In this document: positions 12,104 to 25,145 of the stretch, piece by piece
Position numbering within the stretch: the first letter of the stretch is position 1
Layout of the letters: each line of letters opens with the position of its first letter
Assembly (NCBI GenBank): GCA_000320605.2
Contig: KB445794.1
Location: forward strand, 124,001 to 188,000
DNA from: Gelatoporia subvermispora B
Lineage: Eukaryota > Basidiomycota > Agaricomycetes > Polyporales > Gelatoporiaceae
Reading direction: 5' to 3'
DNA length: 64,000 bases
Made by a program: the position numbers and the translations under genes
The notes under the pieces: generated by a model
Told to the model about the DNA's origin: nothing
The model's input: the letters and a program-made list of their open reading frames with translations, nothing else
Databases searched by the model: none

Positions 12104-12888
12104 GTGCATGTACACCTTCACCCGCCTTCTGGCTTGGCATCGAGTGTCGATATAGCAGCAGGACTATGCGACACTACCGAGGCGGCCATGGCTGTGATCA
12201 CCACAGCAGCAACAGTGGCGAAATTGACATCCGCATTTTCCGACGTAGAACGCGCTCTAGCTGCCGTTGGATCATCGCCCTCTGAGTTGAGATCACGCCG
12301 ACTTTTCGGTGGCCTGGACCAGGCCATCTATGCACTGTGGACGCTCAGCGACATCCTCCGGGTGAGCGAATGTGGAACTGGAGCATATCGCGATATTCGA
12401 ACTGACTGTTTGCATTGCACAGACAACGGATGGAACTTAAGCGTGCGTTGATCAAGAAGATTGAGGAATTGTGCACGATTATCTGCCAGTCCAAGGCCGA
12501 ATTTGAGAACGTGGCTGCACTACCGTCGATCACTACCGTCATCTTTCGATGTTCTACATTCTGTTTTCTGACCACGACCTATGGTATGTTAGAACTGTAT
12601 GCGACACTTCAAGAAATCCACCAGCCTGAAATGAAGCATTTCATCAAAAGATCGATGCATCGTTATTCACACGATAAACACTGATCATTTTATGTGTCTC
12701 TAGACGAGCTGCGCCGTTTGCAGTGCCAGCCTGGTATCATGAAACTGCAAGATGGCGTTGTCCGCTCACAGATATATTTCGCCCGCGGCAAGGATGCGTC
12801 CCGGGATCAAAAGAGGCTGCGCCTCCTTCAGCAGTCATCCCACATGGCTGAAGACGTTGATGTCGAGTCGGATACATCATGGACGTAG
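12104..12888 (+). pseudogene. partial copy of the NACHT-WD40 C-terminal module
   Basis: This matches only the 3' end of genes A and B. Positions 12189-12360 give an equivalent of the end of their exon 8 (LFGGLDQAIYALWTLSDIL), followed by a GTGAGC donor. Positions 12430-12650 resemble exons 9 and 10 (KRALIKKIEEL, MLELYATLQEI) but run together as one open frame with the intron between them missing. Positions 12704-12888 resemble exon 13 (DELRRLQCQPG, RLRLLQQSSHM). The splice from the first block to the second is out of frame by one base, and exons 11-12 are not found. NACHT and WD40 parts are absent. The best reading is a decayed fragment; a small standalone gene for the helical module is possible if an unusual splice is used. 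Confidence 0.65.
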
Positions 12889-13357
12889 CCGCAACGTGTG
12901 ATGTCATAAGGTTCTCGGCATGCATGCAGACATGAGTGTTCTCCAATTCCAGTACGGGTTTTCTCCCGTTAGCCGGTGATGTTGAGTGGCGAGCAGATGA
13001 GGTTCTCGCGTTTCAAGGCATGGCTCGTGTATGTTGTGCAGCTTAGGCATGTTGGAATACGAAGTTATGAACCTCTGCCATGAATTCCAACTATATTCTT
13101 AGGATGCGGATCTAACCCACTCAATCACGCCACTGTTGCATCTTCGAGCGAGTGATCAGAAAGACACGCACCGACATTGCATTCACTGTAGGTGTGGTTT
13201 GACATAGAAAGATTGGTGAGGTCAGCGTAAAAGGAGGCCTCCTTCAAACCACACAGAGAGAGTGGACTGTGGCGCAATTCTAATAGAATAAATATACAGT
13301 TACCCAACATGCCTCCCGGACTAATCCAATTACATCCCAAACACACCACTCCTGCCC

Positions 13358-14321
13358 TCACACCCCGTTCGCACCCTCCTGTGCACGCCTCCACTCCGCT
13401 AGCATCTCTACGCTGATCATCTTCAACCCCCATGCGTCCGCGAACGCGCGGCACGCGTCGCGGCGCATCATCCCGCCGTCGACGTCCTCCACCAGCTCAC
13501 ACAGCACACCCGCGGGCGGGAGGTGCGCCGCGGCGCACAGGTCGAGCGCGGCCTCGGTGTGCCCACGTCGTGTGAGGATGCCACCGGATCGAGCGCGCAG
13601 CGGGACGACGTGCCCCGGGCGCGAGAAGTGCGAGGGATGGGAGGAGGGAGAGGCGAGCGCGCGCACGGTGTGTGAGCGGTCGTGCGCGGAGATGCCGGTG
13701 GTTGTACCTGTCAGTATCCAGGTGAGTGACCGGGAAAGAGCGAAAAAAGGTTTCCGAGCGAGATGATACACAGGGAGTCGACAGAGGGATAGAAGGCGAG
13801 AAGGCTTACCATGTCGGTAGTCAACTGTGACGGTGTATGCAGTCCGGTGCGGATCCTGGTTTTCTGCGACCATCATCGGAATCTCGAGTTCATCTAGGCG
13901 TTCTCCTGGTAGTGAAACACAAATGAAGCCGCTGCAGGATGACAAGTAGGGACGCTCAGAACGAGTCATTCAAGAAGGGGCGCCACACTCACCTCGTATG
14001 GCGGACCATGAATGCCATCTTTTCTGCAGAGCACTCGCTCGCAGCAATGATCAGGTCACCTTCATTCTCCCTACTCTCATCGTCCATGACGACCAGGAAC
14101 TCGCCGCGCTCGAACGCAGCGATCGCATCCTCGAGGGGGTCGAAGGTGAACGCCGTGCGCGGTGTAGGCTGCGAGACGATTCTCGGAGCTCTCGGATCTT
14201 TCAGGGCGGGTAGCGGTGCTGGTGGTGGGGCATTAAGCACAGCCTGTTGAGGCGGTTTCGTAGCAAGCATCGTTCCGAAGGTGCTACAGATGGAAGACGC
14301 CGTTTCGGGGACAGGAGCCAT
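13358..14321 (-). CDS. RIB3: 3,4-dihydroxy-2-butanone 4-phosphate synthase
   Basis: Three exons, 14321-13993, 13931-13810 and 13707-13358, are joined in phases 2 and 1 and give 266 residues. The enzyme converts ribulose 5-phosphate to formate and 3,4-dihydroxy-2-butanone 4-phosphate, the four-carbon unit of the riboflavin xylene ring. Family motifs are clear: the acidic loop [55 protein letters not shown] and the C-terminal [13 protein letters not shown]. The catalytic core is about 205 residues; the first ~60 residues (Pro/Ala-rich) are an extension beyond the usual length. It starts opposite to the phosphate carrier, with about 1.6 kb between the two starts. Confidence 0.95.
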
Positions 14322-15933
14322 GTCGCTTGCGGTGGAAGAGATCCGAGAGGAAATTGGGTGCTATCAGCGAGAGTGTGGAGGAGAAAGTGTTATGTGGCAC
14401 CGCAGCGTCCGATGATATAGGAAAGAAAGTCACGCTGGGGTGCTGAGCGAGCGGCGGCTTGGATGACAGATGAGAATGTAGGGACGGACGAGGAGGGTCG
14501 GAGACGGGATTAGGCGGGTACGCTGCAGGCGCCCGGCGACCTGCCCGAGAGATCGCATTGTTTCGTTCAATGGGGAACTCACAGAAATCACACAATGTTT
14601 CCTGAAGATACAACTTGAGTTGCGAAAGAAGGACGATGAGACAGACGAGAATATCTCGAAAGACGTGGTCATCTTAGGTCGTTTACGGAATATCTGCGGA
14701 CAACAGACGCGGTGGTCTTCGGACTGAGTCGGAGGATAGGACCCCAGCGACTCATATGAGGTAAGGGCTTGCTACTCATCTCGCTCAGACGTGAAGCCAG
14801 GGATGTGCGATGGACTGATGACACCGGGGGGTCAAGGCGTGTGAACTCGTTTTCAACAGAACTTGACATCGATTTGTTAAGCAGGCATCGTAGAGAATAT
14901 CAAAACCAAGGATTTGACCGCTTCAGGCTTGCGGAAGTGGAAGATGTATCTCCTGCTAGACATCTGCCGAATTTCGGGGTCCGAGGTCAAGCACAACCCT
15001 GCGTGAAGCTGCCGTCGGATGCACACCAGACAACTGCGTGTGCGAGCGTCATGAGGCGGCATGACTTCGGAGTGGGCACTGGGCGCACAAGGTCTTGCAT
15101 ATGGAACTGGAACCCACGTTTCGTAGATTTTTGTTTCGTCTGGACAGATATTGAGGTGGCTGCGGGCTCCTGCGTCCCCTTCATCCTGCTCAAGAGGTTC
15201 TATCACCGTAATGCACATGTTCAATTTCATCGAAGTATGCAAGTAGGCTCTGAAAATATATGTTATTCTGGTGCTGCTACTTTACCAATGTCTCGCACTT
15301 GAAATCTCGACATGATGTCACCAGCGACTCGGGAGTTCTGCAAGGTCTCTGGCCTTGTAAAGAGCGCAAGAAATGCACCAGAATCGTTGGAAGGCATTTG
15401 GTCACCTATTGATGGTGTTCTGAGTCCGACTGCTGTGCTCTGCAGCCTTCATCCTATGTAATACTAATTGGTTCACATCTTGCTGCTGGAACGGAAAGCG
15501 GTGACTGGATCATACTACCATTTCAGGCAATATTCGCCCAGACCGAACAATCTGCGATTCGTGCATTCATGTTTCAATTGCAAGTCTCTATCAAGGGAGG
15601 CAAAGTGAGCGTGTTGATGAAATGATGACGCAGTATATTCCGAGGCAGAGGTGAGAGTCCATGGCCAGAGGAAGCCGTGCGCACATTACCCGCGATTATG
15701 ACATAAACTTCCAAAGATGGCAAATCTCGGTAGTAAAGTCGGGCACCCGGTGTGCTGGGAGCTGTGGCGGTGTCGTGGGTCTCGGGAGGACTCGGCTTGC
15801 CGGGCGAACGCGCCCAATATTTTTGAAGGGCAGGAGGCAGTCGCGACTCTGCTCATCACCATCCCCAACGTCCTCTAGACCCAGGACCTCCGTCCCAACC
15901 TAGACTCCTCCACCCTAGGTTCAACTAATCCAG
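14322..15933. promoter_or_regulatory. divergent intergenic region RIB3 / phosphate carrier
   Basis: About 1.6 kb separates two housekeeping genes transcribed apart, so it must hold both promoters. Pyrimidine-rich and CCAAT-like stretches occur just before the carrier start (about 15850-15930). Open frames inside (such as 14769-15302 +) show no domain and no conserved splicing and are not called as genes. Confidence 0.4.
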
Positions 15934-17206
15934 ATGGCACACCTCTCACCTTCCGGCAAGTGGGATGCACGGTGAGCAACAATTCTCGCCATCGTCCCTG
16001 CCAGCGAGCTCACCGCGCCCACCAGGTATCTCGGCCCCGTTCCCCACGATGCCTCCTACTACGCCAAGTGCATGCTCGGCGGTGCCCTCGCGTGCGGTGT
16101 CACCCACGCAGGTATCACCCCGCTCGATGTCACCAAGTGCAACATGCAGGTACGCTGCCAGCGCACACGTTATCGCCGCGCGCCGTGCTCACCCCCGCGC
16201 GTAGGTGAACTCGGCCAAGTACAAGGGTCTCATCCAGGGCCTCAAGACCATCGCCTCGGAGGAGGGCAGCCGTGGTCTCTGGAAGGGCTTCGGCCCGACG
16301 TTCGTCGGCTACTCGCTGCAGGGCATGTTCAAGTACGGTCTCTACGAGCCGTTCAAGGACCTCTACCAGAACCTCGCCGGCGAGGAGGCGTCCACGAAGT
16401 ACAAGGGCGCGATCTGGCTGGCTGGTTCTGCCTCGGCTGAAATTTTCGCTGACATCGCCCTCTGCCCCCTCGAGATGACCAAGGTCAAGATTCAGACGTC
16501 CCCCGCCGGTACCTTCCCCGTCCCTATGATGGCTGCGCTCTCCGAGATGCAGAAGCTCAAGGCTGAGACCCGCTTCCCCTTCGGCTCGCTCGTCCCTCTC
16601 TGGTCCCGTCAGGTGCGTACGCCGCTCGCTATCGGGAAAATTATCATTCTCTGTGTTCTCGATTTTGGTCACTTCTCCCAGAAGTGGAGAAGGTGGTTAA
16701 AGTAGAGAATTACAAAGAGTGACGTTGTCCTGATGCATTCTTCCGACGAAACGCCACACGAATACTGACACACGCGCAGATCCCGTACACCATGGCCAAG
16801 TTCTTCTTCTTCGAGTCCATCGTCCAGCTCTTCTACAGCAAGGTCTTCACCGCGCCGAAAGACTCGTACTCCGAGGTCACCCAGCTCGGCATCACCTTCG
16901 CATCCGGTTACATCGCCGGTGTCGTCTGCGCCGTCGTCTCACACCCCGCCGATTCGCTCGTTTCGCTCATGGGCAAGCCCTCGAACCGCGGTAAGAGCCT
17001 CGGTACGATTGCTTCTGAGGTTGGCATCGTCTCGCTCGCGACCAAGGGTCTTGGCACGCGTGTCATCATGATTGGTACCCTTACCGGTACGTGTTTTCGT
17101 CCTAGCGTGTCCCTACGCATCGCTGACGCCCCTCACAGGCTTCCAGTGGTGGATCTACGACTCGTTCAAGACCGCCATGGGCATGGGCACCACTGGTGGC
17201 AAGTAA
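15934..17206 (+). CDS. MIR1: mitochondrial phosphate carrier
   Basis: Five exons, 15934-15971, 16026-16149, 16205-16612, 16780-17086 and 17139-17206, have all phases consistent and give 314 residues, the usual carrier length. It imports phosphate with protons (or in exchange for hydroxide) across the inner mitochondrial membrane for ATP synthesis. Three carrier repeats are visible by their signatures: [10 protein letters not shown] near residue 43, [10 protein letters not shown] near 142 and [10 protein letters not shown] near 244. Phosphate-carrier features are [41 protein letters not shown] and FQWWIYD near the end. Codon use is strongly C/G-ending, as in a highly expressed gene. Confidence 0.95.
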
Positions 17207-18004
17207 ACGTGCTCACCATCCAAAGTTAGCACATATGCCCCTCTTCTACTCCCGAGCCGTTGTCTAACCTCGTGCCAGTAGATGTGACTGCACGGTGGGT
17301 GCAGGTGTACTCCATCATGTTGTCGTATTATGTTGTCCTGTCACGTCCCGTACACTATTTTACACGCCTGGAAATAGAAATTCACGGACATACCCATCTC
17401 GCATGTGCGTCGCGGAGCCAATGGGCGCCCGTTTGAAGCCCGGTACTCCGCCTGTCATTCAAGGTGCTGTGCACGTTCGACGCGTTATGGTGATGTTTTC
17501 AACGGATGCGCTGGCAGTGAGGCTGCTCAGGGATACTGCTGCTCGACCCATGCATGGACGCACTGGCACTAGGACCGCGATCTTTCCAGGATATGCATGC
17601 GAACGCTTTGCTCGCATACTCTCTGAGGTCAAACTCAAAGGGAGTCTATTGCGGCTTGAGCATGAATACGATTGCAGCTTGCCCACTGTGAGCTCAGGGA
17701 TTGATGAGCAGATGTCATCGATCATCTCTCGCTCAATCTGCAGCGACGTTGATCCTGCATGCCCGCAGAAGCCGTCGCAAGCCGACAGCCCGTGCTATGG
17801 AAATCCCAAGATACGGAATTCGGAGAACTCGCTTACTGTACAAATGAATAGGGCGATCTCAATATCCCTTCATACCTCTTCGCGTCCGCCGCATCCCCTC
17901 GCCCCTGGACGATTCATAACTTGCCGAAAGCATGGGAATATTGTATAGTGATGAAGCGACCTCAGACTTCCTTTTTACAGCTGCTACATCCGCGATGATG
18001 GGCA
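17207..18004. other. intergenic between convergent genes
   Basis: About 800 bp separate the phosphate carrier 3' end and the 3' end of NACHT gene B. A 217-codon open frame (17295-17948 +) spans most of it, but it has no domain, no hydrophobic pattern and no splice support, so I treat it as chance. Confidence 0.4.
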
Positions 18005-21000
18005 TCACAATTCCTTGTTCACGGTGATCCCTTCGGCCAGGTCGACCAGTGTCTGGAGTAACTGAAGCCGCTCCTTGTCGCGAGCGCTGTTCCTGCCGCG
18101 ATCAAAGTAAATTCGTGGTTGTGCCACACCGCCCTGGCTCATGTCAACGCCGCGCTGGCGTTGCAGACGAAGTGATCCCTCTAGTACCACGGACTAAATC
18201 AATGATACTCCGTGATATGGCGACCGTGAGGAGCTGACCTTGAGTAATCTGGTCTTCGAGTTGCTGACAGGAATGTGCCTTGAATTAAGAATCGGAGTAT
18301 TGGCGATGAATTACTGACCTTGACCACGGCCAGTATTCGATCGGATGCAATAGACACCTCCGAGATCAGTTTGGCAAGCTTGACCCTTCCACGCGACTAT
18401 ACGCTGCGTCTCAACATTGCGTTTCTTTCGATCGGCAGAGTGAAATGACTTACAACGATGTAAGCGACTGCTCCATAAGCATCTTCAAGGCTATCTTTGA
18501 CAGCGAACATGACGTCTGTCTTGCGCGACCGAGCCTTCTGTTTGAATCGCACATAGAATCGCTTCGCATCGACTTGTTCGATCTCTTGGAGGGTAGCGAA
18601 TAATTCTAGCATGCTGCAAGACGAGTATATGGATCAATCACTCGAACATCAGCCAAGACTACGTACTCAGCAAGGTCGTCGATCACCTCCAGCAGCGTCA
18701 TAAGTGGACTGGACCGTTTGAGAATGACGGTGCCGAATGACGCGTTATCGATGCTTCCGATCGCGGTTCTAGACTGTGAGATATTCTCATATAATTCCTC
18801 GATCTTGCGGACAAGTTCGCGCTTCAAATCTTCTTTCCCTTGAGTGACCTGTCATACCCGAAATGTGGATCCTGCGATTGGAGCTACATATTCACTCTGC
18901 TCACTCACCTGCAGAATGTCGGTCAATGAACATAGAGAATATATAGCATGCTCCAGTCCGCCGAACATTGGGATGGATTTGAGCTCGGATAGAGAGGCGC
19001 CTACTGCAGCTAGAGCTTGACCCACGTCTGGAAGAGTGTCGGCGATTGAATCCTCGCCACTGGCTGTACTCTTATTTTTTGCTATGACGGCTATCTCGAG
19101 GAGTGAGCGCGTCTTCTTTAATTTGTCAGGAACGGGAGACCTAGACGTGGGATCTGTTGGGAGTAGTTCCGAAAGATCTAGCAACGTGACTCTGCCAGTG
19201 GCAGAGCCTGTCGCGAATTTCAGACCAGTCGAAGCGGATACATCACCGTCGTGTCCAACTATGGAGCCTCGAGCCGCAGGCCTTCTGGACTTCTGTAACC
19301 AGCACACAGGGTCCATCTGCTTCTTCGGTCCCGGCAGGGTAACCCAGCCGTAGTGAGGAGAGGCGGTAAATTTGCTAGATATAACGTTCGGCACTTGCCT
19401 CTCGGGCACCAATACAGCCAATCCGGTCTCCGTCTTGATGTTGCAGGAGTAAACGGCGCCTGAGGTGCAGGTCACGTAGATCTGACTGAAAGGATCTGTC
19501 TCGGCGTTGGCGTGGGGCGGGTGGAACTCTAATGTCTGTATCGTAATGTTCCCGACGTTACTAGGGAGATTAAAGTCCATATGGAACCCCCCATCGGCTG
19601 CGTTGAACAGGCGTATGTCGCTATGCCATATATCAAGTCTGTCGACAGGATAAGACTTCTGGAGCGAGCGTCTGCTGGTTGCAATCCATCGACCGTCCGG
19701 AGAAAACGCAGCAAGATGTGCGTCACGGTGAGTCAAGGACATGAGCATGCTCCCGGTATCGAGGTCCCAGATCCGAGAATGGTCCTGAGATGCAGTTGAG
19801 ACGAGTCGTTTATTATCGTGAGAGAATGAGAGGTGAAGGATTTCTGAACCGTGCCCTTCTAATATTTGCATACTAGCACCTGCGTCCGCATCCCATACAA
19901 CGATCTGCTTGTCTATAGATCCAGATGCCACGAGTACGCCATCATGCGAGTAGGCTAGGCAAGTGACGGCAGACTTGTGACCATGAGGCGGCTCCGTCTT
20001 CGATGTCATAGTCATCGCGTCCCACACCCGAATAGTTCCATCCCATGAACTAGAGACGAGGCGCAGGCCATTCATCGCAAAGCATATGGATGTCACAGGG
20101 GAGTTGTGGTTCTTCAGGATTCGAAGTAATTCGCGCGATCTCGGATTCCAGATGCGGACTGCATCAGAGACAGATGCGACGACGTCTCCTTTTGGTGAGA
20201 CGACGACTTGAGTGACACTGTCCGGATGCTCCAGGATACGTTCGTTGTCGGAGTTTTGTATGTCCCAGATCCGAACGCGTCGATCCCGACCGCCTGAGGC
20301 GACCTTGGTCGCGCATGGGAAGAAAACTGTAGAGAGTACACTGTCCGTGTGCCCCTTGAATTGGTGCAGTATCCTTCCCTTCTCGAAGTCCCATACACAC
20401 ACATCGTCTTGTGAACCTGACACTGCGGTATTTCCACCGATCGCGAAGTCGATGACCGTTGAGACCGGTCGTTCATATTCAATTGTTGTAATAACCCTGC
20501 GAGCTTCGGCGTCCCAGACGAGAACTTTGCGACTATCCAGAGCTGGGGAGAATATGCGGCCGTCGCGGGAGAAAGCAACAGAACTGAAACGTGTATTTTC
20601 CCAGGTCAGCGGTGGCGACGACTGCTGCTCGTCATCTTGCTGTTTGCTTTGATCGTATAGATAGATGTCTTTGCCGCCTTCACAGCACGCTACAACGCGC
20701 TGGTCCTTCCAAGATACATCAAAGAAGTCCGCGCCAGATATGTTGGTCAACCGTAGAAGATTGACACCCGAGATGGCATCCCACAGATCGATCTGTCCGT
20801 GGAGCGCACATGATGCAATATGACGGCCATTTGGGTTGACTTTGATTCCAACGATCCTACCTCGAAGTGTCTGGATATCAAACAGAAAAGAGGCCCAGCG
20901 AGCGTCCCTAGGTGTCGCGAGCTTCATTGCTCTGCCGTCTGGGGTGCGGTAACGTTCTACCAGAGGACATAAAGGAATTTGGGGCCATGCCGAGATGTAC

Positions 21001-23237
21001 AGTTGCTCCGGGCAAATACTGATGACATCGTTGAACTCGAGTGCCAAGCGATGAAGATCGTGCAGAATTTGTGCAGCAGGCTTGTCTGGGGTAGTGTTAC
21101 GCTGAGTCAGGTCAATTATACAATTCAAAGCGATGAAAAACGATTGAACTCACCTCATACCACAAACGCACATCGTGGAGAGTACGTAATGCAACAGTGA
21201 CCTGGTCGAGATATGCCAACAATTCCAGCCAAACTATCAACTTCTCCTTCTCTACGCAAAATTGCTCCAATGTCTCGATGATGGAGGTATCGACTTTGGC
21301 TCTTTGGATGTGCGTCGTCCAAGCAACACATGCATACTCCACATGCAGGGGTATGTGCTCGCCGATACGGGAAGGGGAAATGTGGGCACTGGGGTCAAGG
21401 CCATACTTGGAGGGATCCGTCAATCTAAGCGGGTTTCGCTGCAACGCTTTATCTTCCATCAAAATTGTCAGGCAAAGATTTGCTAGACGATTGTGATATG
21501 TTGCATTACTGTCGTTGCTGACGTCGGGGATGTGAAGCGTAAACAGAGGAAACTGTTGCGTAGTTTGTCCATTTCTACGCAAGCGGGTATCGTCTTTGAG
21601 CTGATACAGGAAGTTGGCAACATCGACGATCTTGGGAAGGGAAGCAAGCTTCTCCTCCCAAACGAAATCGCGAGAATCGGCGGAATCCACGATACTCTGG
21701 ATATGTCTACCAGGCCTCGATGTCACGACTAACCGCAGAGGGAACTTCACTGATCGCGCGACTCCGAGGAGCAGCTGGAGCATCTTCGAGATCGTGTCTG
21801 GAGGGTCCGTACAGACGTCCAAGGCATCCAGCAGCAGAACGATGGGCCGCTGATTCTCCGACACCTTTCGAAGAGGAGTCTCCATATAGTCCCGCGCTTG
21901 ATCGTCCAGTCGTTCGTTGTTACCCAGATCCTGAGCGAAGTGCTCGCTGAGGTCATCGATCAGGATGTTTCGCAGATCGTTGCGACTGGCGAGCTGAGCA
22001 ACAATAGTAGGGATGACATGCTTTACTACGTGTTTGTTGCCATCAGCAGAGCCGAAGAAAAAGCTGGCACCGAGCAGTCCCTTTTCAAGCAAAGAGTGGC
22101 AAAGCTGCAAAGCGATGCTCGTCTTCCCCGTCTCCTTAGGGCCAGAAAGAACGCATATGAACTTGTTGTTGAGTTCCTGATCTCCTCCCTCTGCCCAGCG
22201 GGCCATCCGCCTCAGAAGCTGTTGCTGCGAATCTTCGGGGAGGAAATGCTTATCCCTGTCAGGATGCGCGCGGAAGTGGGCGCGCACGGGTTGTAATTTG
22301 CCCAGGAGCAGGGTTCGTGCTACCGATACAAAGCAAATGTTTTCTGGTAAGCATGGGCAGCAAAATTATCGCAGCATGCACCGACCTTGAACGTCTTGGT
22401 GATCTCTAATAGCCTAGGTATATACAGTAGGATTTCTTGAGTCGATTGTTCAACAAACAGATATCGCGCTCACTCACCCCAACCTCGACTTGGACAGCGG
22501 CAAGCTGCACCCCTTGATTGACGCTACTACGGAGCTACATACTAGGTGAGACATGTATGTGTTGACGACGGTTCATCTGAGGCTCACCTGCCAGTTCCAC
22601 CTGGCTTCGACCAAATCGTCGTTGAGTTTCAAAATAACCTTCGCATTGCCGACATGCTTCCAGCAGCGGAAGAGGAAAAAGGGACTTTGAAGTTTCATTG
22701 CCTGGTCCTCCAGTTTTGCCAGGTCCCTATAACCTATGAGAAAGTGACATCTGTGGCGAACGTATAGTGAGGACGCACCTCCCGAGCTCCGTGATGTTCT
22801 CGCGTAAATTTGCCAGAGATGGGTCTTCATTGCCCATATTTGATTGTGCCTTCTTCAAGTCTTCCGCAGCTTTCCCCGTGATCTGAGCGAACTTCCATAG
22901 CTTCTTCGCAAGTAATTTCGTAGCCTCATCGTTATCCGCTGTTTGCTGAACGACACTGGGGTCAGCTAACCAATATCGTCTGTATCTGGAAACTCACCAA
23001 TACCATGTCGATGACATTCGACAGGGACTTTGTTACTCCAGGCAAGCCAGGAGCAACGGAAAGTATGGGTTCGACCGCATCGATAACGGTTTTGGCTGCC
23101 GATAAAATGCTCGTGACCGTGCTAGGGCCCTCATAGCTATCTTCCGCCTCTGTTTTGTCGTCAAGTCCCGCTAGCACATGAGCTGGTTAGAAGCGTGGCG
23201 AAAGTCAGTTTGAGTGCTCACAGGATGGGCTGTGCAT
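18005..23237 (-). CDS. NACHT-WD40 STAND protein B, inverted paralogue of A
   Basis: Thirteen exons: 23237-23222, 23182-22998, 22945-22779, 22726-22588, 22534-22478, 22403-22382, 22319-21154, 21101-18909, 18848-18667, 18613-18454, 18396-18319, 18263-18239 and 18180-18005. Phases agree and give 1521 residues. Module order equals protein A: a helical N-terminus (FRCWKHVGNAK), a NACHT domain with Walker A GPKETGKTS near 254 and Walker B IVLLLDALDVC near 350, about ten WD40-like units (GHTDSVLSTVF, GHKSAVTCLAY, GHGSEILHLSF) and the C-terminal module (PMFGGLEHAIYSL, KTDVMFAVKDSLEDAY, LQRQRGVDM). Eight exons have exactly the same length as in A (16, 139, 57, 1166, 182, 160, 78 and 25 bp). Likely an immune-type or allorecognition switch protein; partner unknown. 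The reading frame appears intact. Confidence 0.87.
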
Positions 23238-24430
23238 GCTTGGGCGTGTGCGGGCGAAAGCTGCGATCGTCGAACTGGGGGAATCTTCAAATCATGTGTG
23301 ATAACGGGCATGCCATGATGCAGGCGCTCCGGATTGAATAGCAGTGCGCAACTGACTTAGCACATTCGCTCTCGAAAGAGAAGACTTCCATAGACCTGTT
23401 GACGGAGTTTGACCGGATTATTGATACAATCTGCTGAAAGATGTACCGCGGCTGACGGTCCGAGGACACTGGGCTGACACTCCTACATGAAGGATATCGA
23501 AGACACGTATTTTGTCAGCAGAGGTCTTTTATCCTCGTCGATAGATGCGACATAAATATCTAGATCCTATGCTGCAGTGTTGCTGATAGTCAACATCAGC
23601 AGGTAGGAACGAGTATGACAGTGGCATAATCATGGGACGGATTCGCACGAGTGATCCAAACATAGCTACTGCGTCCCAAAGCAGGGTCACATGTCAGAGA
23701 ATGTCAGGGATGTCAGACACGGATCTCGGGGTGCACTTTGGAGGATATACGTCTACCAGCATTACTGTCAATGACAGAACATGAGAATGTCAATACCCGG
23801 GAATGCTTATGCCAGCAATCGCCCGTTCATCAGCTTGAAGGAATCTGTATTGACATTAGTTTGGGTCAACCCGCGCAAAGGACTATTATTCAGGTCGAGA
23901 TAACGAGGTCATGATGCTTCCAAGGCGTACATGACATCGGTACCTGTCACATCCGATGCATGAGCGACCGGTGTCCGGCGCTGACCGCGCGTAGAGTATG
24001 CGTTCTCTTTGCAAGCCCTGGTAACTTGCTCTAGCTCTTGCTCGATGACTGAGAATGTCAGCGGTACTCGATAGCTGACTGCCGCCTCGAGTCTGGACTC
24101 AGACTCCCATAGAATGTAGCGCCGGAGGACGAATCGTGTCCCAGGGTCCGACGCAGTGCATGAAGCGCTCGTGCCGTTCCGGGGACATGGAGAAGGATGA
24201 TGTATTTGACAGGTGCGACTCGTCACGTGACTGTACACCTACATTAAAAACACTTCATTATCAAACGTTGGAGACATTGCGAAATCTGACCTAGATGATA
24301 GACACCACCAGATCGTTCAGTTGTACAAAGCTTGCATATAGATCTCACACAAGATATTGATACAAACCACTAATCATTGTTTGGCTGCTGGCTCGCATTA
24401 CCTATGACCTTCCGCACATTTTTTCTACAG
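23238..24430. other. intergenic, 3' flank of a DUF6533 relic
   Basis: About 1.2 kb upstream of gene B. The part from about 24288 to 24430 is homologous, in inverted orientation, to the 3' flank at 38610-38755, so the duplication includes the 3' UTR. A 109-codon minus-strand frame (23909-24238, containing LEQVTRACKEN) has somewhat protein-like composition but no family match and no clear partner exon. Confidence 0.45.
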
Positions 24431-25145
24431 CTACACATCACCCGCTATGGTATCATCCTCGTCTACCTCGGTTAGCTCGCCCTGAAAGGGATCGGAGTCA
24501 TGGTCGAGCCTTTCTCCCATGCTGTCGACGAACGACGCAAACTGTAATGTGACGTATTGTGATCCACGAGTCGAGGTCTTATCTTCGGGAAATGATCCAA
24601 GCTGCCGGAGGTCCAGGAGAAAATGCGAGATGACGATGGAAGAAATTCTGTCACGATCTATTTTGAGTGTTTGGAACCGCTGAAGATATATAACATACGG
24701 TATCTTGAACAGAGCGGCAGCAGATGAGAAAACCTGTGGTGCCGACCCTAAGTCATCATCTCGTGCGTCATTCGAGAATTAGACTGACATTGGTATCCAC
24801 TCCAACTACGTTTACAATGTTCAGGATGAGGAGCAATCTGGGATTTAAATAACTGATATGAATGACATTGACGGCATGCCTGCGTTGGGTGCTCACGTGA
24901 AGTATGTAGTACCTGATCATGTAGTATCAGAGCTGTGGAACATATTTAGGTTGATTGCGCACCATCCCGAAGTAATTTCGATGTTATTGGAGTGCTCATT
25001 TCAGCATTCCGAACGTTAATTGTGAGAGAATATGTCTTAAACCACGTAACAAGCAGCACTAGAAGCTCCGCAGCTGTGACGCAAACTTCGGTCCCAATAG
25101 TAACTAAAGGCATAAATATTAGGGAGACGCGTTGCGTATTGGCGC
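24431..25145 (-). pseudogene. truncated DUF6533-type membrane protein, C-terminal half
   Basis: Read on the minus strand this gives TIGTEVCVTAAELLVLLV, MSTPITSKLLRDG, SHFLLDLRQLGSF, FASFVDSMGERLDH and a stop at 24431. It is clearly homologous to the intact gene at 36970-38609, including introns and 3' UTR. The 5' half is missing: homology starts inside an intron (about 25145), exactly where the left repeat arm begins. The remaining exons look open, but without a start and the first membrane helices it is most likely a relic. Confidence 0.75.

Noticed and set aside
16130..16672. 180-codon minus-strand frame opposite the phosphate carrier
   Set aside because: Mirror frame of a strongly codon-biased gene; no independent support.
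17295..17948. 217-codon open frame between convergent genes
   Set aside because: No domain, hydrophobic pattern or splice logic; sits entirely within an expected 3' intergenic region.
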